A stretch of 64,000 nt of DNA from UBA5314 sp964635975 (GCA_964635975.1 CAZWPO010000001.1:248001-312000), one strand, 5' to 3'. Positions 25,340-34,930 are shown, counted from the first letter of the stretch. Numbers and translations are program-made. The notes: generated by a model from the sequence alone, not told the origin.

Positions 25340-27503
25340 GTTTCTCTCTCCTTTTCTCAAACTCTTTGACTATGGTTTCGGGATATTCGATCCGTTTATG
25401 ATAAACACCCTCTAAAATCTTGCAAAATGAATCGCTTATAGTCTCAAGGTCTTTAAAGGTCAAGTCGCAGGATTCTAACTGTCCGTCATTAAACTTGTCT
25501 TTAATTAGCAGTCGCACCATGTTCTTTATTCGGGCGGGGGTAGGATCCTTGAGGGAGCGTATTCCTGCTTCTACCGTATCTGCCAGCATTACCAGGGCTA
25601 CCTCCTTACTCTGGGGTTTAGGGCCCTCGTATCGGAAGCTCTCCTCGCTCACCGTTCCTTCCCGGTCCTCTTCCAGAGCTCGATTATAAAAATATTTTGC
25701 CAGGCTGGTTCCGTGATGTTGTTCAATAAAGTCACTGATCGCCTGAGGAAGTTTAGCTTCGCGGGCAAAATCCATCCCGTCCCGCACATGGGATGTAATG
25801 ATCAAAGCGCTTAAAGCAGGCGCAATTTTCTCGTGAGGGCTTTCAAAACTGCGCAGGTTTTCGATAAAATACTCAGGCCGCTTGACTTTGCCGATATCAT
25901 GATAATAAGCTCCTACCCTGACCAGCAGGGGATTTGCTCCAATAGCCTCAGCCGAGGCTTCAGCCAGATTTCCCACCATTAAACTGTGATGATACGTTCC
26001 CGGGGCCTCCAGAAGAAGCTTACGCAGAAGTTCATGGTTGGGATTGGACAGTTCCAGCAGGCGTATCATACTGGTTATAGAAAAAGCCGTTTCCAATAAA
26101 GGCAGTGCTCCGATCATCAGTATAGCGCTTAAAATACCGTTAAGTACACCGATGATGGCACCAGCCAGGAATAGATTCAGACTTGCCTGCCCGTTTATCA
26201 AAACCACAATAAATATAGCTGCTATATTGGCGACAGATATATAGATACCGGACTTGGCCAGGTCGGACATCTGATTTAATCGGTAAACCCGATATACGCC
26301 CACTGTGCCCCCTACGAAAGCAACGACAGCATAGGAAATCTGACTTCCATCGTTTAACATACCAACATATAGAGCCATGACCATGGCAAACAAATAAGCC
26401 AGGCGGTTGTCCAATAAAATCGCAACCAGCATGGATCCTGCCGCAGCTGGAGCAAGGTAGCCCATAAGAGCGTTCACAGCTTCGGTCTGGCCGGGTATCC
26501 TGATCATAATCATGAGCCGGGAGCTTATTAAAACCAGCATGAAAATGATGCCGATCAGGAGCATCATGCGCTCGTCTTTATATATTTCAGGGTAATAGCG
26601 GCGCAAAAACATATTGGCCAGGAATATAGATAAGACTACAAAGCCAGCCGAACCCAATACTTTAAATGGGTAATTAGGGTCCCTAAGCATACCCAGCTGG
26701 CTCAGGATAGAGATTTGTTCTTGAGAGACTCTTTCACCCTCACGTACAATCACTTCTCCAGCTTTAATTGTCTTCTGCACCGGCTGCACAGAAGCCCGGG
26801 CCTGTTCCACCGCCTTATCTGTAGCTTCCCGGTCGTAGATCAAATTGGGACGGATGCTATTTATGACCACCAGCTTCATAATATCCCGGGCCGGTTGAGA
26901 AAATTGATAGGCATCTATAGTTTGCTCGGCCTGGGTGAAGAAATTCGGTAAAGCATCTTCTTTGATCGGCTTCTCCATGAAGGTCTGTACCACTTCAAGC
27001 GAAGTCCTGCGAACCTGTTCGATGTCCTGGGCAGGTCGGTCCAGAATATATTGAGCCAGATCTTCTGCATTATTTTGAATTTTTATATTTTCGTCTCTAT
27101 TTACACTGGTCAGGTAATTGGCCAGTTTAGTTTTTTTATCTCCAGCGTCCGAGGCGTTGAGCAGATTATCAATGTTGTTGAAAAAATTGTTTACTTCGTT
27201 CTTACTGTTGGCAAGAGCGTATTTATCTTCCCGATAAACACTCTGCACGCGCCGCTCGGCTTGCTGGATCAGTTCATCGGTCTGTTTTTCATCGGTAACA
27301 ATCGCCGTCGCTCTGGATTGAATAGTGTAGCTGGCCACTTCATCTACCCGCAGCGTTATCTGACTTGGATTAAAATTGCTGTACATGATCAATGTAGTGA
27401 GAGAAAAGAACAAGAATACCCCAATCAGTCTTTTAGTGCTGGACCGTTGGAAATAAGCCGCAATATTCTTCCATAGGAAACCCGCTATATTAGCCATTGG
27501 CAA
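25293..27503 (-). CDS. 7TM-HD cyclic-di-AMP phosphodiesterase (PgpH/YqfF family)
   Basis: About 736 residues. An N-terminal membrane segment, a large extracytoplasmic 7TMR-HDED domain (about residues 50-275), seven membrane helices (about 280-480) and a cytoplasmic HD domain with HHSLMVGNLAEASAEAIG, YYHDIGKVKRP and the later HVRDG and QHHGT residues. Family members (PgpH, YqfF) hydrolyse cyclic di-AMP. It is encoded between phoH and ybeY as in most Firmicutes. All catalytic His/Asp positions I can place are present, so it should be active. Confidence 0.94.
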   Translation of the reverse strand: MPMANIAGFLWKNIAAYFQRSSTKRLIGVFLFFSLTTLIMYSNFNPSQITLRVDEVASYTIQSRATAIVTDEKQTDELIQQAERRVQSVYREDKYALANSKNEVNNFFNNIDNLLNASDAGDKKTKLANYLTSVNRDENIKIQNNAEDLAQYILDRPAQDIEQVRRTSLEVVQTFMEKPIKEDALPNFFTQAEQTIDAYQFSQPARDIMKLVVINSIRPNLIYDREATDKAVEQARASVQPVQKTIKAGEVIVREGERVSQEQISILSQLGMLRDPNYPFKVLGSAGFVVLSIFLANMFLRRYYPEIYKDERMMLLIGIIFMLVLISSRLMIMIRIPGQTEAVNALMGYLAPAAAGSMLVAILLDNRLAYLFAMVMALYVGMLNDGSQISYAVVAFVGGTVGVYRVYRLNQMSDLAKSGIYISVANIAAIFIVVLINGQASLNLFLAGAIIGVLNGILSAILMIGALPLLETAFSITSMIRLLELSNPNHELLRKLLLEAPGTYHHSLMVGNLAEASAEAIGANPLLVRVGAYYHDIGKVKRPEYFIENLRSFESPHEKIAPALSALIITSHVRDGMDFAREAKLPQAISDFIEQHHGTSLAKYFYNRALEEDREGTVSEESFRYEGPKPQSKEVALVMLADTVEAGIRSLKDPTPARIKNMVRLLIKDKFNDGQLESCDLTFKDLETISDSFCKILEGVYHKRIEYPETIVKEFEKRREKHGDHDHKPAEQSPIQ

Positions 27504-27530
27504 CCAGTGACTCCTTCATGGGCATTATTT

Positions 27531-28508
27531 CTAGTAGTCTTTGCCCGTTGACCCCGCTTCAAAACTTTCGTAAGCGTCAATTATCTTTTGCACCAGGGGA
27601 TGCCTTATAACATCCTCCTTGCTCAAATATTCAAAGGATACTCCCTTTACAGAAGACAGAATTTTTTGAATCTCAATTAAACCTGAGTACTCTTCTTTGG
27701 GCAGATCCACCTGGGTAATATCGCCGGTGATTACCGCCTTGGATCCGAATCCCAAACGGGTCAGAAACATCTTCATCTGCTGGGGTGTTGTGTTTTGAGC
27801 CTCGTCCAGGATGATAAAGGCATCGTTTAAGGTCCGCCCCCGCATATAAGCGAGAGGAGCTACCTCGATGACGTTTTTGTCAAGGTACCTCTGGGTAACA
27901 TCCATCCCCAGAATATCAAAAAGCCCATCATATAAAGGACGCAGGTATGGATTCACCTTTTCGATGAAGTCGCCGGGTAAAAATCCCAACTTCTCTCCTG
28001 CCTCAACCGCCGGGCGGACAAGTATGATCCGCTCGACATCGCGGTTTTTCAGTGCACGGACCGCCATTACTACTGCGAGATAAGTCTTTCCGGTGCCGGC
28101 AGGTCCAATTCCAAACACCACATCATCTCGAAGCATTGCTTGAACATACCTTTTTTGTCCGAGCGTTTTTGCCCGAACAGGCTTACCGCGAGCAGTGCTG
28201 AGGATTACTCCCCCAATAACATCCTGATGCGTGTGTTTTTGCCCTTGCTGCACCAAGCCAGAAACATAGTTTACATCATTTATCGATAGCTCACCATCGT
28301 TCTCCACGATGTCTAATAACGAGTTGATTATATCAACTGCCTGGTTCACATGTTCTTCTGTCCCCCGGACAGATATTTCTCCCCCACGGGCATGAATGTC
28401 CGCCTGGCAAATTTCTTTCAAATGCCTGAAATTCTCATCTCCAGAACCAAAGAAAACTGCTGCTTGAAGGTTGTCCTTAATGGATACGATCGTTTCCTTT
28501 TCTGCCAA
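27531..28508 (-). CDS. phoH: PhoH-like ATPase
   Basis: About 325 residues. Walker A GPAGTGKTYLAVVMAVRAL near residue 130 and Walker B with IILDEAQNTTPQQMK, followed by a helicase-like ITGDITQVDLP motif, mark PhoH. The role is thought to lie in RNA metabolism alongside YbeY, but the reaction is not settled. An N-terminal KH-like segment (about residues 10-80) precedes the ATPase. I take the TTG at 28506-28508, which has GGGGGT 6 bases upstream; an upstream GTG lies before this ribosome site. Confidence 0.93.
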   Translation of the reverse strand: MAEKETIVSIKDNLQAAVFFGSGDENFRHLKEICQADIHARGGEISVRGTEEHVNQAVDIINSLLDIVENDGELSINDVNYVSGLVQQGQKHTHQDVIGGVILSTARGKPVRAKTLGQKRYVQAMLRDDVVFGIGPAGTGKTYLAVVMAVRALKNRDVERIILVRPAVEAGEKLGFLPGDFIEKVNPYLRPLYDGLFDILGMDVTQRYLDKNVIEVAPLAYMRGRTLNDAFIILDEAQNTTPQQMKMFLTRLGFGSKAVITGDITQVDLPKEEYSGLIEIQKILSSVKGVSFEYLSKEDVIRHPLVQKIIDAYESFEAGSTGKDY

Positions 28509-28565
28509 GCATAAACCCCCTACTGAACTAACCACACTATATCTAGGTTATTATATCACATGAAT

Positions 28566-29792
28566 CTATTTCTTTACCATTTGCGGCATGACTAGCACCC
28601 TTGGCTCCCCAATATCTTCCAATGTCTCGACTGCTACTTTAACGCGAAGGATAGAATCACTAGGTGAAGACAAAACCTCGACCTTACAATCGGTGAAAGG
28701 CTCGGCTCGTTGCAACATGTCTTCTAGATTTTTTACAGCTTTATCCCTGGCTATACTCACTGCTTCACTTTCAGAATACTCTTCCCTTCTTATAAGCTGT
28801 TCCTGTTGAACAAGAATCCTGAGCCCTACAGGTCCCGAAGGCGTCCACAAGTCTTTTTCTGCGCTTCTGAGTTCAGCCCGGGGAAAAGTTTCTGCATGTG
28901 TCCCGCTCAATGGCAGATCTCCCCATGGTGTTTTCAGATATACTTTACGAGCTTTTCTGCCGGTATAAATCAAGCTCTCTGATTTCATGGGGCATTCTCC
29001 ATATCCCTCATACCATACCCGAGCATTGACGATACCCCTGGCTCTTACCAATATGGGTTGTTGCCCCCCTTCTTGCGGGTCTTCAGGAACATACGGACTG
29101 CTGTAAGGATCCATTTGGCCTGTGATTAAAATATCTCCTTTAGCAACCACATCACCCTCCTTGACCCGCGCCTGGCCATTGAGCACCAGGACTTCCTCTA
29201 CAACTGCTTCGCGGGCGGCAATTATGTCGCAGGGTACATTAATCTCCTGGCTGGGCAAAGCCTTTTCAACCACTTTGATATGGGCCTTGATTCCTTTTAC
29301 TTCCACGCGTATATAAGATAGTTCAGAGATTTGGCGCAGCAATTCCTGTTCGACTTCCCGAGAGCTAAAAGAACTTTTCAGCGCTCCCCGATGAACTCCC
29401 TGAAGTGAAGCCTCGGCAGTAATCCTATCCCGAGAAACGACATTCGTACCGCTCACATCAATAAACCATATAAATGATGAAAGGAGATACAGCGCCAGTA
29501 TAAAAAATAGCACTCCACCAAAAAAACCCATGCGCCGGTTTATCACCTGCCTAAAGAAGGGCAGGCCATGCTGACCAGTTTTTTGCAATTCAAAACCGTT
29601 TTCCCGGCTAATCGTCTGCAATGCCTTAAAACCGCTATTTCTAATTCTAAAGCTCACTCCATCACTACTCCGCTTGATATTCCACAAAAAAATCCCCCGG
29701 GCCATGGCCATATTAATGGCTTTTTCAGGATTTTTGCCTTTCAGTTTAACGGATACCATACCGCCCAGGTGTTCAAAGATTTTTTTATTCAT
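28566..29792 (-). CDS. yqfD: Sporulation protein YqfD
   Basis: About 408 residues. It has an N-terminal cytoplasmic part with GMVSVKLKGKNPEKAINMAM, one membrane segment near residue 95 (MGFFGGVLFFILALYLLSS), then a long outer domain with a POTRA-like start (RDRITAEASLQGVHRGALKS). YqfD is made in sporulating cells and found with YqfC; its precise role is unclear. The gene lies between yqfC and phoH, the standard order. Confidence 0.93.
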   Translation of the reverse strand: MNKKIFEHLGGMVSVKLKGKNPEKAINMAMARGIFLWNIKRSSDGVSFRIRNSGFKALQTISRENGFELQKTGQHGLPFFRQVINRRMGFFGGVLFFILALYLLSSFIWFIDVSGTNVVSRDRITAEASLQGVHRGALKSSFSSREVEQELLRQISELSYIRVEVKGIKAHIKVVEKALPSQEINVPCDIIAAREAVVEEVLVLNGQARVKEGDVVAKGDILITGQMDPYSSPYVPEDPQEGGQQPILVRARGIVNARVWYEGYGECPMKSESLIYTGRKARKVYLKTPWGDLPLSGTHAETFPRAELRSAEKDLWTPSGPVGLRILVQQEQLIRREEYSESEAVSIARDKAVKNLEDMLQRAEPFTDCKVEVLSSPSDSILRVKVAVETLEDIGEPRVLVMPQMVKK

Positions 29793-29854
29793 AGCGCCCT
29801 CCCAACCGCCTGTCAGGCCCAGAACAGTCTGAAAATGCTATTTATTGATGCTAT

Positions 29855-30133
29855 TCAATCCGAAAATCTGATGGAGTTTATCTCTCCAACTATCGCTATT
29901 TCTTCGGGCATCAGTGTACTAATTTCCAGTTCCTGACCCTCAATTTCAAGAAATCCGCGGCTGAGATTAATCCTCAAGCGGCTGGAGCCGTATTCGATAA
30001 CACCACGGTGATTTTCTATATATACCTCATCCCTTCCCAGCAGAGTTATACGAGGCAGATCAAGAGCCAGGTCCTTGGGTATCTCCAGCAGGTTTGCAAC
30101 CGCTCTACCAATCTTTTCCCTGCGCCTGTTCAT
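29855..30133 (-). CDS. yqfC: Sporulation protein YqfC
   Basis: About 92 residues, family length. The pattern NLLEIPKDLALDLPRITLLG, then VYIENHRGVIEYGSSRLRI, matches YqfC/YabP-type proteins of endospore formers, a family thought to act under mother-cell control. It has GGAGCG before the ATG and precedes yqfD. With spoIIP and yqfD it shows the organism carries sporulation machinery. Confidence 0.92.
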   Translation of the reverse strand: MNRRREKIGRAVANLLEIPKDLALDLPRITLLGRDEVYIENHRGVIEYGSSRLRINLSRGFLEIEGQELEISTLMPEEIAIVGEINSIRFSD

Positions 30134-30414
30134 AATAATCGCTCCTTTTTAAAATCCATAGCTTAGTCACATTAATATGCCTTCGGCATCGCTTACATGC
30201 TTATACAGGGGAATACAAAGGGGAGCAGTTCTCTTATGCGAGCATAGATACGATAACAGAATGTGGTAAAAGTACCTGTTGTGTTCATTAAAAAATCTGA
30301 GTTGGGAAAATGGAATGGAGGGTTAGATAATTTGTTATCGTTTTTCATAGAGGAATTAATAAACATTGCCTCTGCTTTCGCAGAGGCAATAAGTTTTTCA
30401 GTGCTGGAGGTTTT
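30134..30414. other. Intergenic region upstream of yqfC with a hairpin
   Basis: No gene with a ribosome site found. A strong hairpin at 30365-30390 (TTGCCTCTGC, loop TTTC, GCAGAGGCAA) lies about 25 bases past the end of the small membrane peptide gene and probably ends that transcript; TAAGTTTTT follows it on the plus strand. The AT-rich remainder should hold the yqfC promoter, perhaps a sporulation-sigma one, but I could not fix its boxes. Confidence 0.5.
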
Positions 30415-30516
30415 TTAATAAAAGGCCATGGAAAAAATGCTTATAAGGAATGATATGATAACAAATCCGACTATTATAGTTACAAGTGTCTTTCGGTTTT
30501 TCATGCCGCGGTTCAT
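30415..30516 (-). CDS. Small single-span membrane peptide (33 residues)
   Basis: A short frame reading MNRGMKNRKT, then TLVTIIVGFVIISFLISIFS and MAFY: a basic head and one membrane helix, as in short DUF4044-like Firmicute peptides. AAGGAGAG lies upstream; an in-frame TTG at 30523-30525 has the better spacing (about 8 bases) and would add three residues. A terminator-like hairpin follows. It lies between yqeY and yqfC with its own spacing. Function unknown. The combination of ribosome site, basic-hydrophobic layout and terminator makes it likely real, though length alone cannot prove it. Confidence 0.6.
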   Translation of the reverse strand: MNRGMKNRKTLVTIIVGFVIISFLISIFSMAFY

Positions 30517-30598
30517 CGAAACCAAAAAAATCTCTCCTTAAAATCGGCGGTCGTAGAGTTCCTGTCTGTACGTTTCTTTTCTAAATCTGCTTCTGAAT

Positions 30599-30624
30599 AA
30601 GGCCCGGCATAAATGCCGGGCCTT
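30599..30624. terminator. Hairpin after yqeY
   Basis: Strong GC-rich hairpin AAGGCCCGGCAT/ATGCCGGGCCTT four bases after the yqeY stop. There is no clean T-run on the minus strand, so it may stop transcription weakly or protect the 3' end. Confidence 0.65.
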
Positions 30625-30627
30625 GTT

Positions 30628-31080
30628 TCATTTCAACATTTCTTTCACTAGCTGGCTCATTAGTTTCCCATCAGCCTGCCCTCGCACTCTTGACATGAGA
30701 ACCTGCATTACCCGTCCCATATCCCTGGCGGTGACGGCCTGGGTCTCTTCGATAACATTCCGGATAATCCTTTTCAACTCGTTTTCATCGAGCTGATCGG
30801 GAAGATATTCTTGAAGAACGGTTATTTCTTCCTCCAACTGCCTTATGTCATCAGGTCTATTGGCTTTCTTATATTCTGGGATGGCATCCTTGCGTTTTTT
30901 CACTTCGCGGATGATTAGCTCTATTATCTCTTCATCTTCGAGCTCCCTTTTCTTCGCTACCTCCGCTTCTTTCTGCGCCGCCCTGACCAGTCTAATAGTA
31001 GCAAGCCTTATTTTCCCAGCCTCTCTCTGTTTCATGGCCTCCTTCATATCAGCAAGCAGTTTTTCACTCAGGGACGACAA
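30628..31080 (-). CDS. yqeY: YqeY/GatB-like protein
   Basis: About 150 residues. It resembles the GatB/Yqey tail domain (KEAMKQREAGKIRLATIRLV, then LPDQLDENELKRII and GRVMQVLMSRVRGQADG). In the amidotransferase GatB this domain contacts tRNA; the free-standing protein may act on tRNA, but no reaction is established. TTG start with GGAGG 7 bases upstream. It follows rpsU by 12 bases; the rpsU-yqeY pair is widespread. Confidence 0.93.
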   Translation of the reverse strand: MSSLSEKLLADMKEAMKQREAGKIRLATIRLVRAAQKEAEVAKKRELEDEEIIELIIREVKKRKDAIPEYKKANRPDDIRQLEEEITVLQEYLPDQLDENELKRIIRNVIEETQAVTARDMGRVMQVLMSRVRGQADGKLMSQLVKEMLK

Positions 31081-31092
31081 GGAAATTCCTCC

Positions 31093-31269
31093 TTAGAATT
31101 TCTTTTTCTTACGTGCCGCTTCGGACTTCTTTTTTCTCTTCACACTTGGTTTTTCATAATGATCATGTTTTCTAATATCTTGCATAACCCCGGCGCGCTG
31201 ACAGGAACGCTTGAACCTCTTCAGAGCGCTATCCAGGGATTCGTTTTTGCCAACTTTGACTTCGCTCAT
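31093..31269 (-). CDS. rpsU: Small ribosomal subunit protein bS21
   Basis: 58 residues, the family length. Starts MSEVKVGKNESLDSALKRF and ends in the basic KRKKKSEAARKKKKF tail. It binds near the anti-Shine-Dalgarno end of 16S rRNA. The ATG at 31267-31269 has GGGAGGG upstream; longer in-frame starts add residues foreign to the family. Co-directional with yqeY. Confidence 0.96.
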   Translation of the reverse strand: MSEVKVGKNESLDSALKRFKRSCQRAGVMQDIRKHDHYEKPSVKRKKKSEAARKKKKF

Positions 31270-31343
31270 TATTTCCCTCCCCTCACCTACCAGCTGAATA
31301 AATGCCATACCATTTTACTATTATGTGGCTGTTCGAGTCAAGT

Positions 31344-31694
31344 TTAACCTGGAGGCCACTGCATTTCTCTGCCTCCTAACAGGTGGTAATGCAGATGAAA
31401 CACACTTTGTCCTCCACCTTCACCGCAATTGTTGACTATCCGGTAGCCTGATTCGGCTGTCTTATGTTCTCTGGCTAATTGTGCAGCTACTATCTGAATA
31501 TGCCCTAGAAGTTGAATATCCTTATTAGAGGCCTGGTCCAGGGATTCTATGTGTGCTTTAGGAATAATCAGTATATGCACCGGAGCTGCAGGATTGATAT
31601 CGTTTATAGCTATAAGTTCTGCATCTTCGTACACCATGCTGGATGGTATTTCTTTTCTGGCTATTTTACAAAATATACAATCCGCCCTGTCCAT
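31344..31694 (-). CDS. HIT-family (HinT-like) purine nucleotide phosphoramidase
   Basis: About 116 residues. The N-terminal DCIFCKIARKEIPSSMVYED and C-terminal histidine triad QSVFHLHYHLLGGREM are complete (His-x-His-x-His-x-x). HinT proteins hydrolyse aminoacyl-AMP-like phosphoramidates. The paired CxxC plus a distant zinc residue is usual in bacterial members. Placed between mtaB and rpsU, as in many Clostridia. Confidence 0.95.
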   Translation of the reverse strand: MDRADCIFCKIARKEIPSSMVYEDAELIAINDINPAAPVHILIIPKAHIESLDQASNKDIQLLGHIQIVAAQLAREHKTAESGYRIVNNCGEGGGQSVFHLHYHLLGGREMQWPPG

Positions 31695-31810
31695 TCTTTC
31701 ACCTCCTCATCAAGGATACGCTGCACTTAAGTAAATTCTTTCTTAAAGACTATTCTTATACATTTTATCAGATTTTTTAGCCAGCGAGAAATATTATCTT
31801 AAAAGCGCTT

Positions 31811-33112
31811 TTACCCGTTTAATGTAGATAACAACACACCCTGTCCAGGCGATGTGACAGTGGCCGTTCGCAGGCTGCCCTGCAGAGCTTTTGCGCCAGG
31901 TATTTCCAACTGCAAGTAGTTGTCGCTCAGGGCCCGTGCCCCTCCCCGTGCTGATGGGCGTTCGATTAGTACTTCTAGCTCCTGGCCGATCTGGCTGAGC
32001 ATAAATTCTTTCGACTTTTCTATACTTAGTCCCAGCAATATCTTGCTCCGCTCGTGTTTTTCTTCTTCGGGCACCTGGCCGGGATACTGTGCCGCCGGTG
32101 TACCCTTGCGGGAAGAGTATTTAAAAACATGCATTCCGGCTATAGGAAGGCGCTTTATAAGATCACATGTATCGGAAAAATCGCTCTCGCTTTCCCCGGG
32201 GAAACCAACCATAACGTCTGTTGTTACAGCGATCCCAGGAATTTGGTGAGCCAGAGAGCCTATCAGAGATGAGTAAAGATCACGCCTATATTTACGGTTC
32301 ATCAAGTAAAGAATTTGGTCACTGCCGCTCTGCAAGGGTATATGCAGATGCCTGCATATACGGTTTGAATCCCGAATTATGGTTATCAACTGTTCTGATA
32401 CTTCCAGAGGTTCTATGGAGCTCAATCTGATGCGATACTCACCGACTGCTTCATGCGCAATTCTTCCCACCAGGCCGGCAAAGGTCGCAGAATGCAGATC
32501 CTTTCCGTAAGCTCCGGTATGTATACCGGTTAACACTATCTCTCTATAACCCAGATTTGCAAGGCTCTCGATTTCGATCATTACATCGTCGGGTTTCTTA
32601 CTGCGAACCCGACCGCGTGCATATGGTACTATACAATAACTGCAGAAGGCTTCACAGCCATCCTCTATTTTAACGAAAGCCCTGGTTCGCTCATGCCTTT
32701 GTGCGTATATAACCGGTTTTAAGGTTGAAATTCCAGCGTCATAGCCGGCAATGCGCGGCAATGGCTCATGGCTTTGTGCCAGTAATTTCTCAACCCACTC
32801 GAGGATTTGATCCTTGTCCTGTAATATAAGGTCAACGCTCTTCATGGCGGACAGTTGCTCCTCGTCAACCCGGGTCAGACAGCCGACAGCTATTACTGCG
32901 GCGTCTGGATTTCTCCTCCGGGCACGCCTGATCATGGCCCGGGATTTTCTATCGCTGGTATGAGTTACCGTGCAGGTATTGATAATATAAATATCCGCTA
33001 TCCCAGCAAAATCTACGATATCAAAACCCCTGGCGATAAGCTCTTCTTTTATACTTTCACTTTCCACCTGGTTGACTTTGCAGCCCAGGGTAGCCACTGC
33101 CACTCTGGCCAT
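31811..33112 (-). CDS. mtaB: tRNA (N6-threonylcarbamoyladenosine(37)-C2)-methylthiotransferase MtaB
   Basis: About 433 residues. A radical-SAM enzyme that converts t6A37 to ms2t6A37 in tRNAs. The N-terminal UPF0004 domain carries three cluster Cys (TLGCKVNQVES, INTCTVTH, AVGCLTR), the radical-SAM domain has the Cys-x3-Cys-x2-Cys in CEAFCSYCIVPYARGRVRS near residue 150, and a C-terminal TRAM domain follows (QELEVLIERPS). ATG at 33110-33112 behind GGAGGATGTT. It follows rsmE, the common Firmicute order. Confidence 0.95.
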   Translation of the reverse strand: MARVAVATLGCKVNQVESESIKEELIARGFDIVDFAGIADIYIINTCTVTHTSDRKSRAMIRRARRRNPDAAVIAVGCLTRVDEEQLSAMKSVDLILQDKDQILEWVEKLLAQSHEPLPRIAGYDAGISTLKPVIYAQRHERTRAFVKIEDGCEAFCSYCIVPYARGRVRSKKPDDVMIEIESLANLGYREIVLTGIHTGAYGKDLHSATFAGLVGRIAHEAVGEYRIRLSSIEPLEVSEQLITIIRDSNRICRHLHIPLQSGSDQILYLMNRKYRRDLYSSLIGSLAHQIPGIAVTTDVMVGFPGESESDFSDTCDLIKRLPIAGMHVFKYSSRKGTPAAQYPGQVPEEEKHERSKILLGLSIEKSKEFMLSQIGQELEVLIERPSARGGARALSDNYLQLEIPGAKALQGSLRTATVTSPGQGVLLSTLNG

Positions 33113-33146
33113 AACATCCTCCATAAACTATAACAATTATCCTTTT

Positions 33147-33890
33147 TTACCCCAATTCATCATATTCATAAAAAATAATACTGGCCGCCACCAGCCCGGC
33201 AGTTTCGGTTCGCAAAATCCGCGGGCCCAAACCGACTGTGACTGCTCCCGTCTGCCGGGCCTTTTCCACTTCATGAGGTGCGAAACCACCTTCCGGTCCG
33301 ATAATGATGGCCATCTGGGTGGGCTGAGCAGTTGTTTCTCTCTTGAGGACCTGTTTTAAGCTAAAACTACTGTTGCCTTCATAAAGCATGATGATGGTGT
33401 GGAAGTCTATCTGCTGCAAAACTCCCGACAGGTTCTGGATCGGGTGAATAAGCGGAATGCAACTGCGCCTGCACTGCTTGCAGGCTTCGCGGGCAACTGT
33501 CTGCCAGCGGCCAACCTTTTTAACAGCCCGCTCCCCGTCAAGACGCACTACGCTGCGTTCGCTTAAGACCGGATATATGTCCGCCACTCCGATCTCGACA
33601 GCCTTTTGGATAATAAAATCCATTTTTTCACCTTTGGGCAATGCCTGAATCAAGCTGAGTCGCAATCGCGTTTCTCCATAATTTTCTGCCTGATACAGGA
33701 TTTTAACCTCTACACACTCCCCATGGGACGGACCGAGTACCGCAATGAATTCTCTGCCCTCACCGTCAAAAACACGCACCTGGTCGCCGGCTTTCAACCT
33801 GAGTACTTTATCGATATGATGTGATTGAGAAGCATCCAGCTGCGCCCACTCGCCTCGCAGGTCTGCGGGGGAAATAAAAAAGCGGTGCAA
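33147..33890 (-). CDS. rsmE: 16S rRNA (uracil(1498)-N3)-methyltransferase RsmE
   Basis: About 247 residues. It methylates U1498 of 16S rRNA. N-terminal PUA-like domain begins HRFFISP; the SPOUT domain has QKAVEIGVADIYPV, SERSVVRL and the SAM-binding knot IIGPEGGFAPHEV followed by VGLGPRILRTETA. I take the TTG at 33888-33890, giving the family-typical HRFF start, with AGAGGAG about 10 bases upstream. Lies between prmA and mtaB. Confidence 0.94.
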   Translation of the reverse strand: MHRFFISPADLRGEWAQLDASQSHHIDKVLRLKAGDQVRVFDGEGREFIAVLGPSHGECVEVKILYQAENYGETRLRLSLIQALPKGEKMDFIIQKAVEIGVADIYPVLSERSVVRLDGERAVKKVGRWQTVAREACKQCRRSCIPLIHPIQNLSGVLQQIDFHTIIMLYEGNSSFSLKQVLKRETTAQPTQMAIIIGPEGGFAPHEVEKARQTGAVTVGLGPRILRTETAGLVAASIIFYEYDELG

Positions 33891-33977
33891 GAAACCACCA
33901 CTCCTCTCCACGACGTTAACCAGTTTACAAAAAACACGCGACCGGACCAGCTGCCTTACAATCTTTACGGGGAACAG

Positions 33978-34916
33978 CTATCTGCTATCTGCGGGCTTTT
34001 TGCGAGCAGCTACCCCTATCCAATCCACATCGGTCAGCACTTTTTCTATTTCAAAGCCGCATTCTTCCAACTGCTTTTTTACGCCCGGCCAGCGCCCCTC
34101 AACAATGCCTGAACCAAGGAACAATCCGCCCGGTTCAAGTGCCTGAACGGCCTCAGGAAGCAGCAGGGTTACTACTTCCGCAGTGATGTTCGCCAGGATC
34201 ACGTCGGCTTTGCGTTTCGATAATTCCTCGGTAATATCACCGGTTTGAGCTTCGATAACTTTTTCCAAACCATTTAGGGCTATATTTTCACGAGCAATTT
34301 TAACCGCCAGATCATCGATATCCATGCTAAAGACCGGTCCAGCCCCTAAAAGAGCGGCCGCTATGGAAAGGATACCTGAGCCACATCCGGCATCAATAAC
34401 TCTTTCTGAACCTTTTATGTATTCATCAATAAAACGCAGACAGAAGCGAGTCGATGCATGTATCCCAGTGCCGAATGCCATGCCGGGATCTATTTCTATG
34501 ATAAACTCTCCCGCCTGAGGCATGTACTCTTCCCAGGACGGCTTAATCACCAGCCGCTCTCCGACTTTAAATGTGTGGTAGTATTTCTTCCAGGACTCCT
34601 CCCAGTCTTCATCTTGAACTTCATTGATATACATTTTGCAGGGTACAGAAAAGTTTTCTTCTACCTTTTTCAAGTATAATTCCACTTCGCCAATGGTCTG
34701 TTTATCTTCAGGGAAATAAGCTTTGACCACCACGAATTCATGATCGAGAAAATCAGGCGAAATGATGCTGGGATCCCATCCGTTCTTATTTATATAGGTG
34801 CGCGCTGCCTGAGGATCTTCAATAACTACACCACCGGAGCCCAAACGATGAAATATGCCAGCGATGGCTTCTACGCATACTCCTTCAGTAAGCACGCTTA
34901 TTTCTTTCCAATTCAT
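33978..34916 (-). CDS. prmA: Ribosomal protein uL11 methyltransferase
   Basis: About 312 residues. PrmA trimethylates ribosomal protein L11. The N-terminal domain (MNWKEISVLTEGVCVEAI) is followed by the catalytic domain with EIDPGMAFGTGIHASTRF, the SAM loop VIDAGCGSGILSIAAALLG and the NPPY-like DVILANITAEV. The start ATG could equally be the GTG just before it. It follows dnaJ by 14 bases and is probably co-transcribed with the heat-shock genes, a common Firmicute layout. Confidence 0.95.
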   Translation of the reverse strand: MNWKEISVLTEGVCVEAIAGIFHRLGSGGVVIEDPQAARTYINKNGWDPSIISPDFLDHEFVVVKAYFPEDKQTIGEVELYLKKVEENFSVPCKMYINEVQDEDWEESWKKYYHTFKVGERLVIKPSWEEYMPQAGEFIIEIDPGMAFGTGIHASTRFCLRFIDEYIKGSERVIDAGCGSGILSIAAALLGAGPVFSMDIDDLAVKIARENIALNGLEKVIEAQTGDITEELSKRKADVILANITAEVVTLLLPEAVQALEPGGLFLGSGIVEGRWPGVKKQLEECGFEIEKVLTDVDWIGVAARKKPADSR

Positions 34917-34930
34917 CACTGTCCGCCTTT

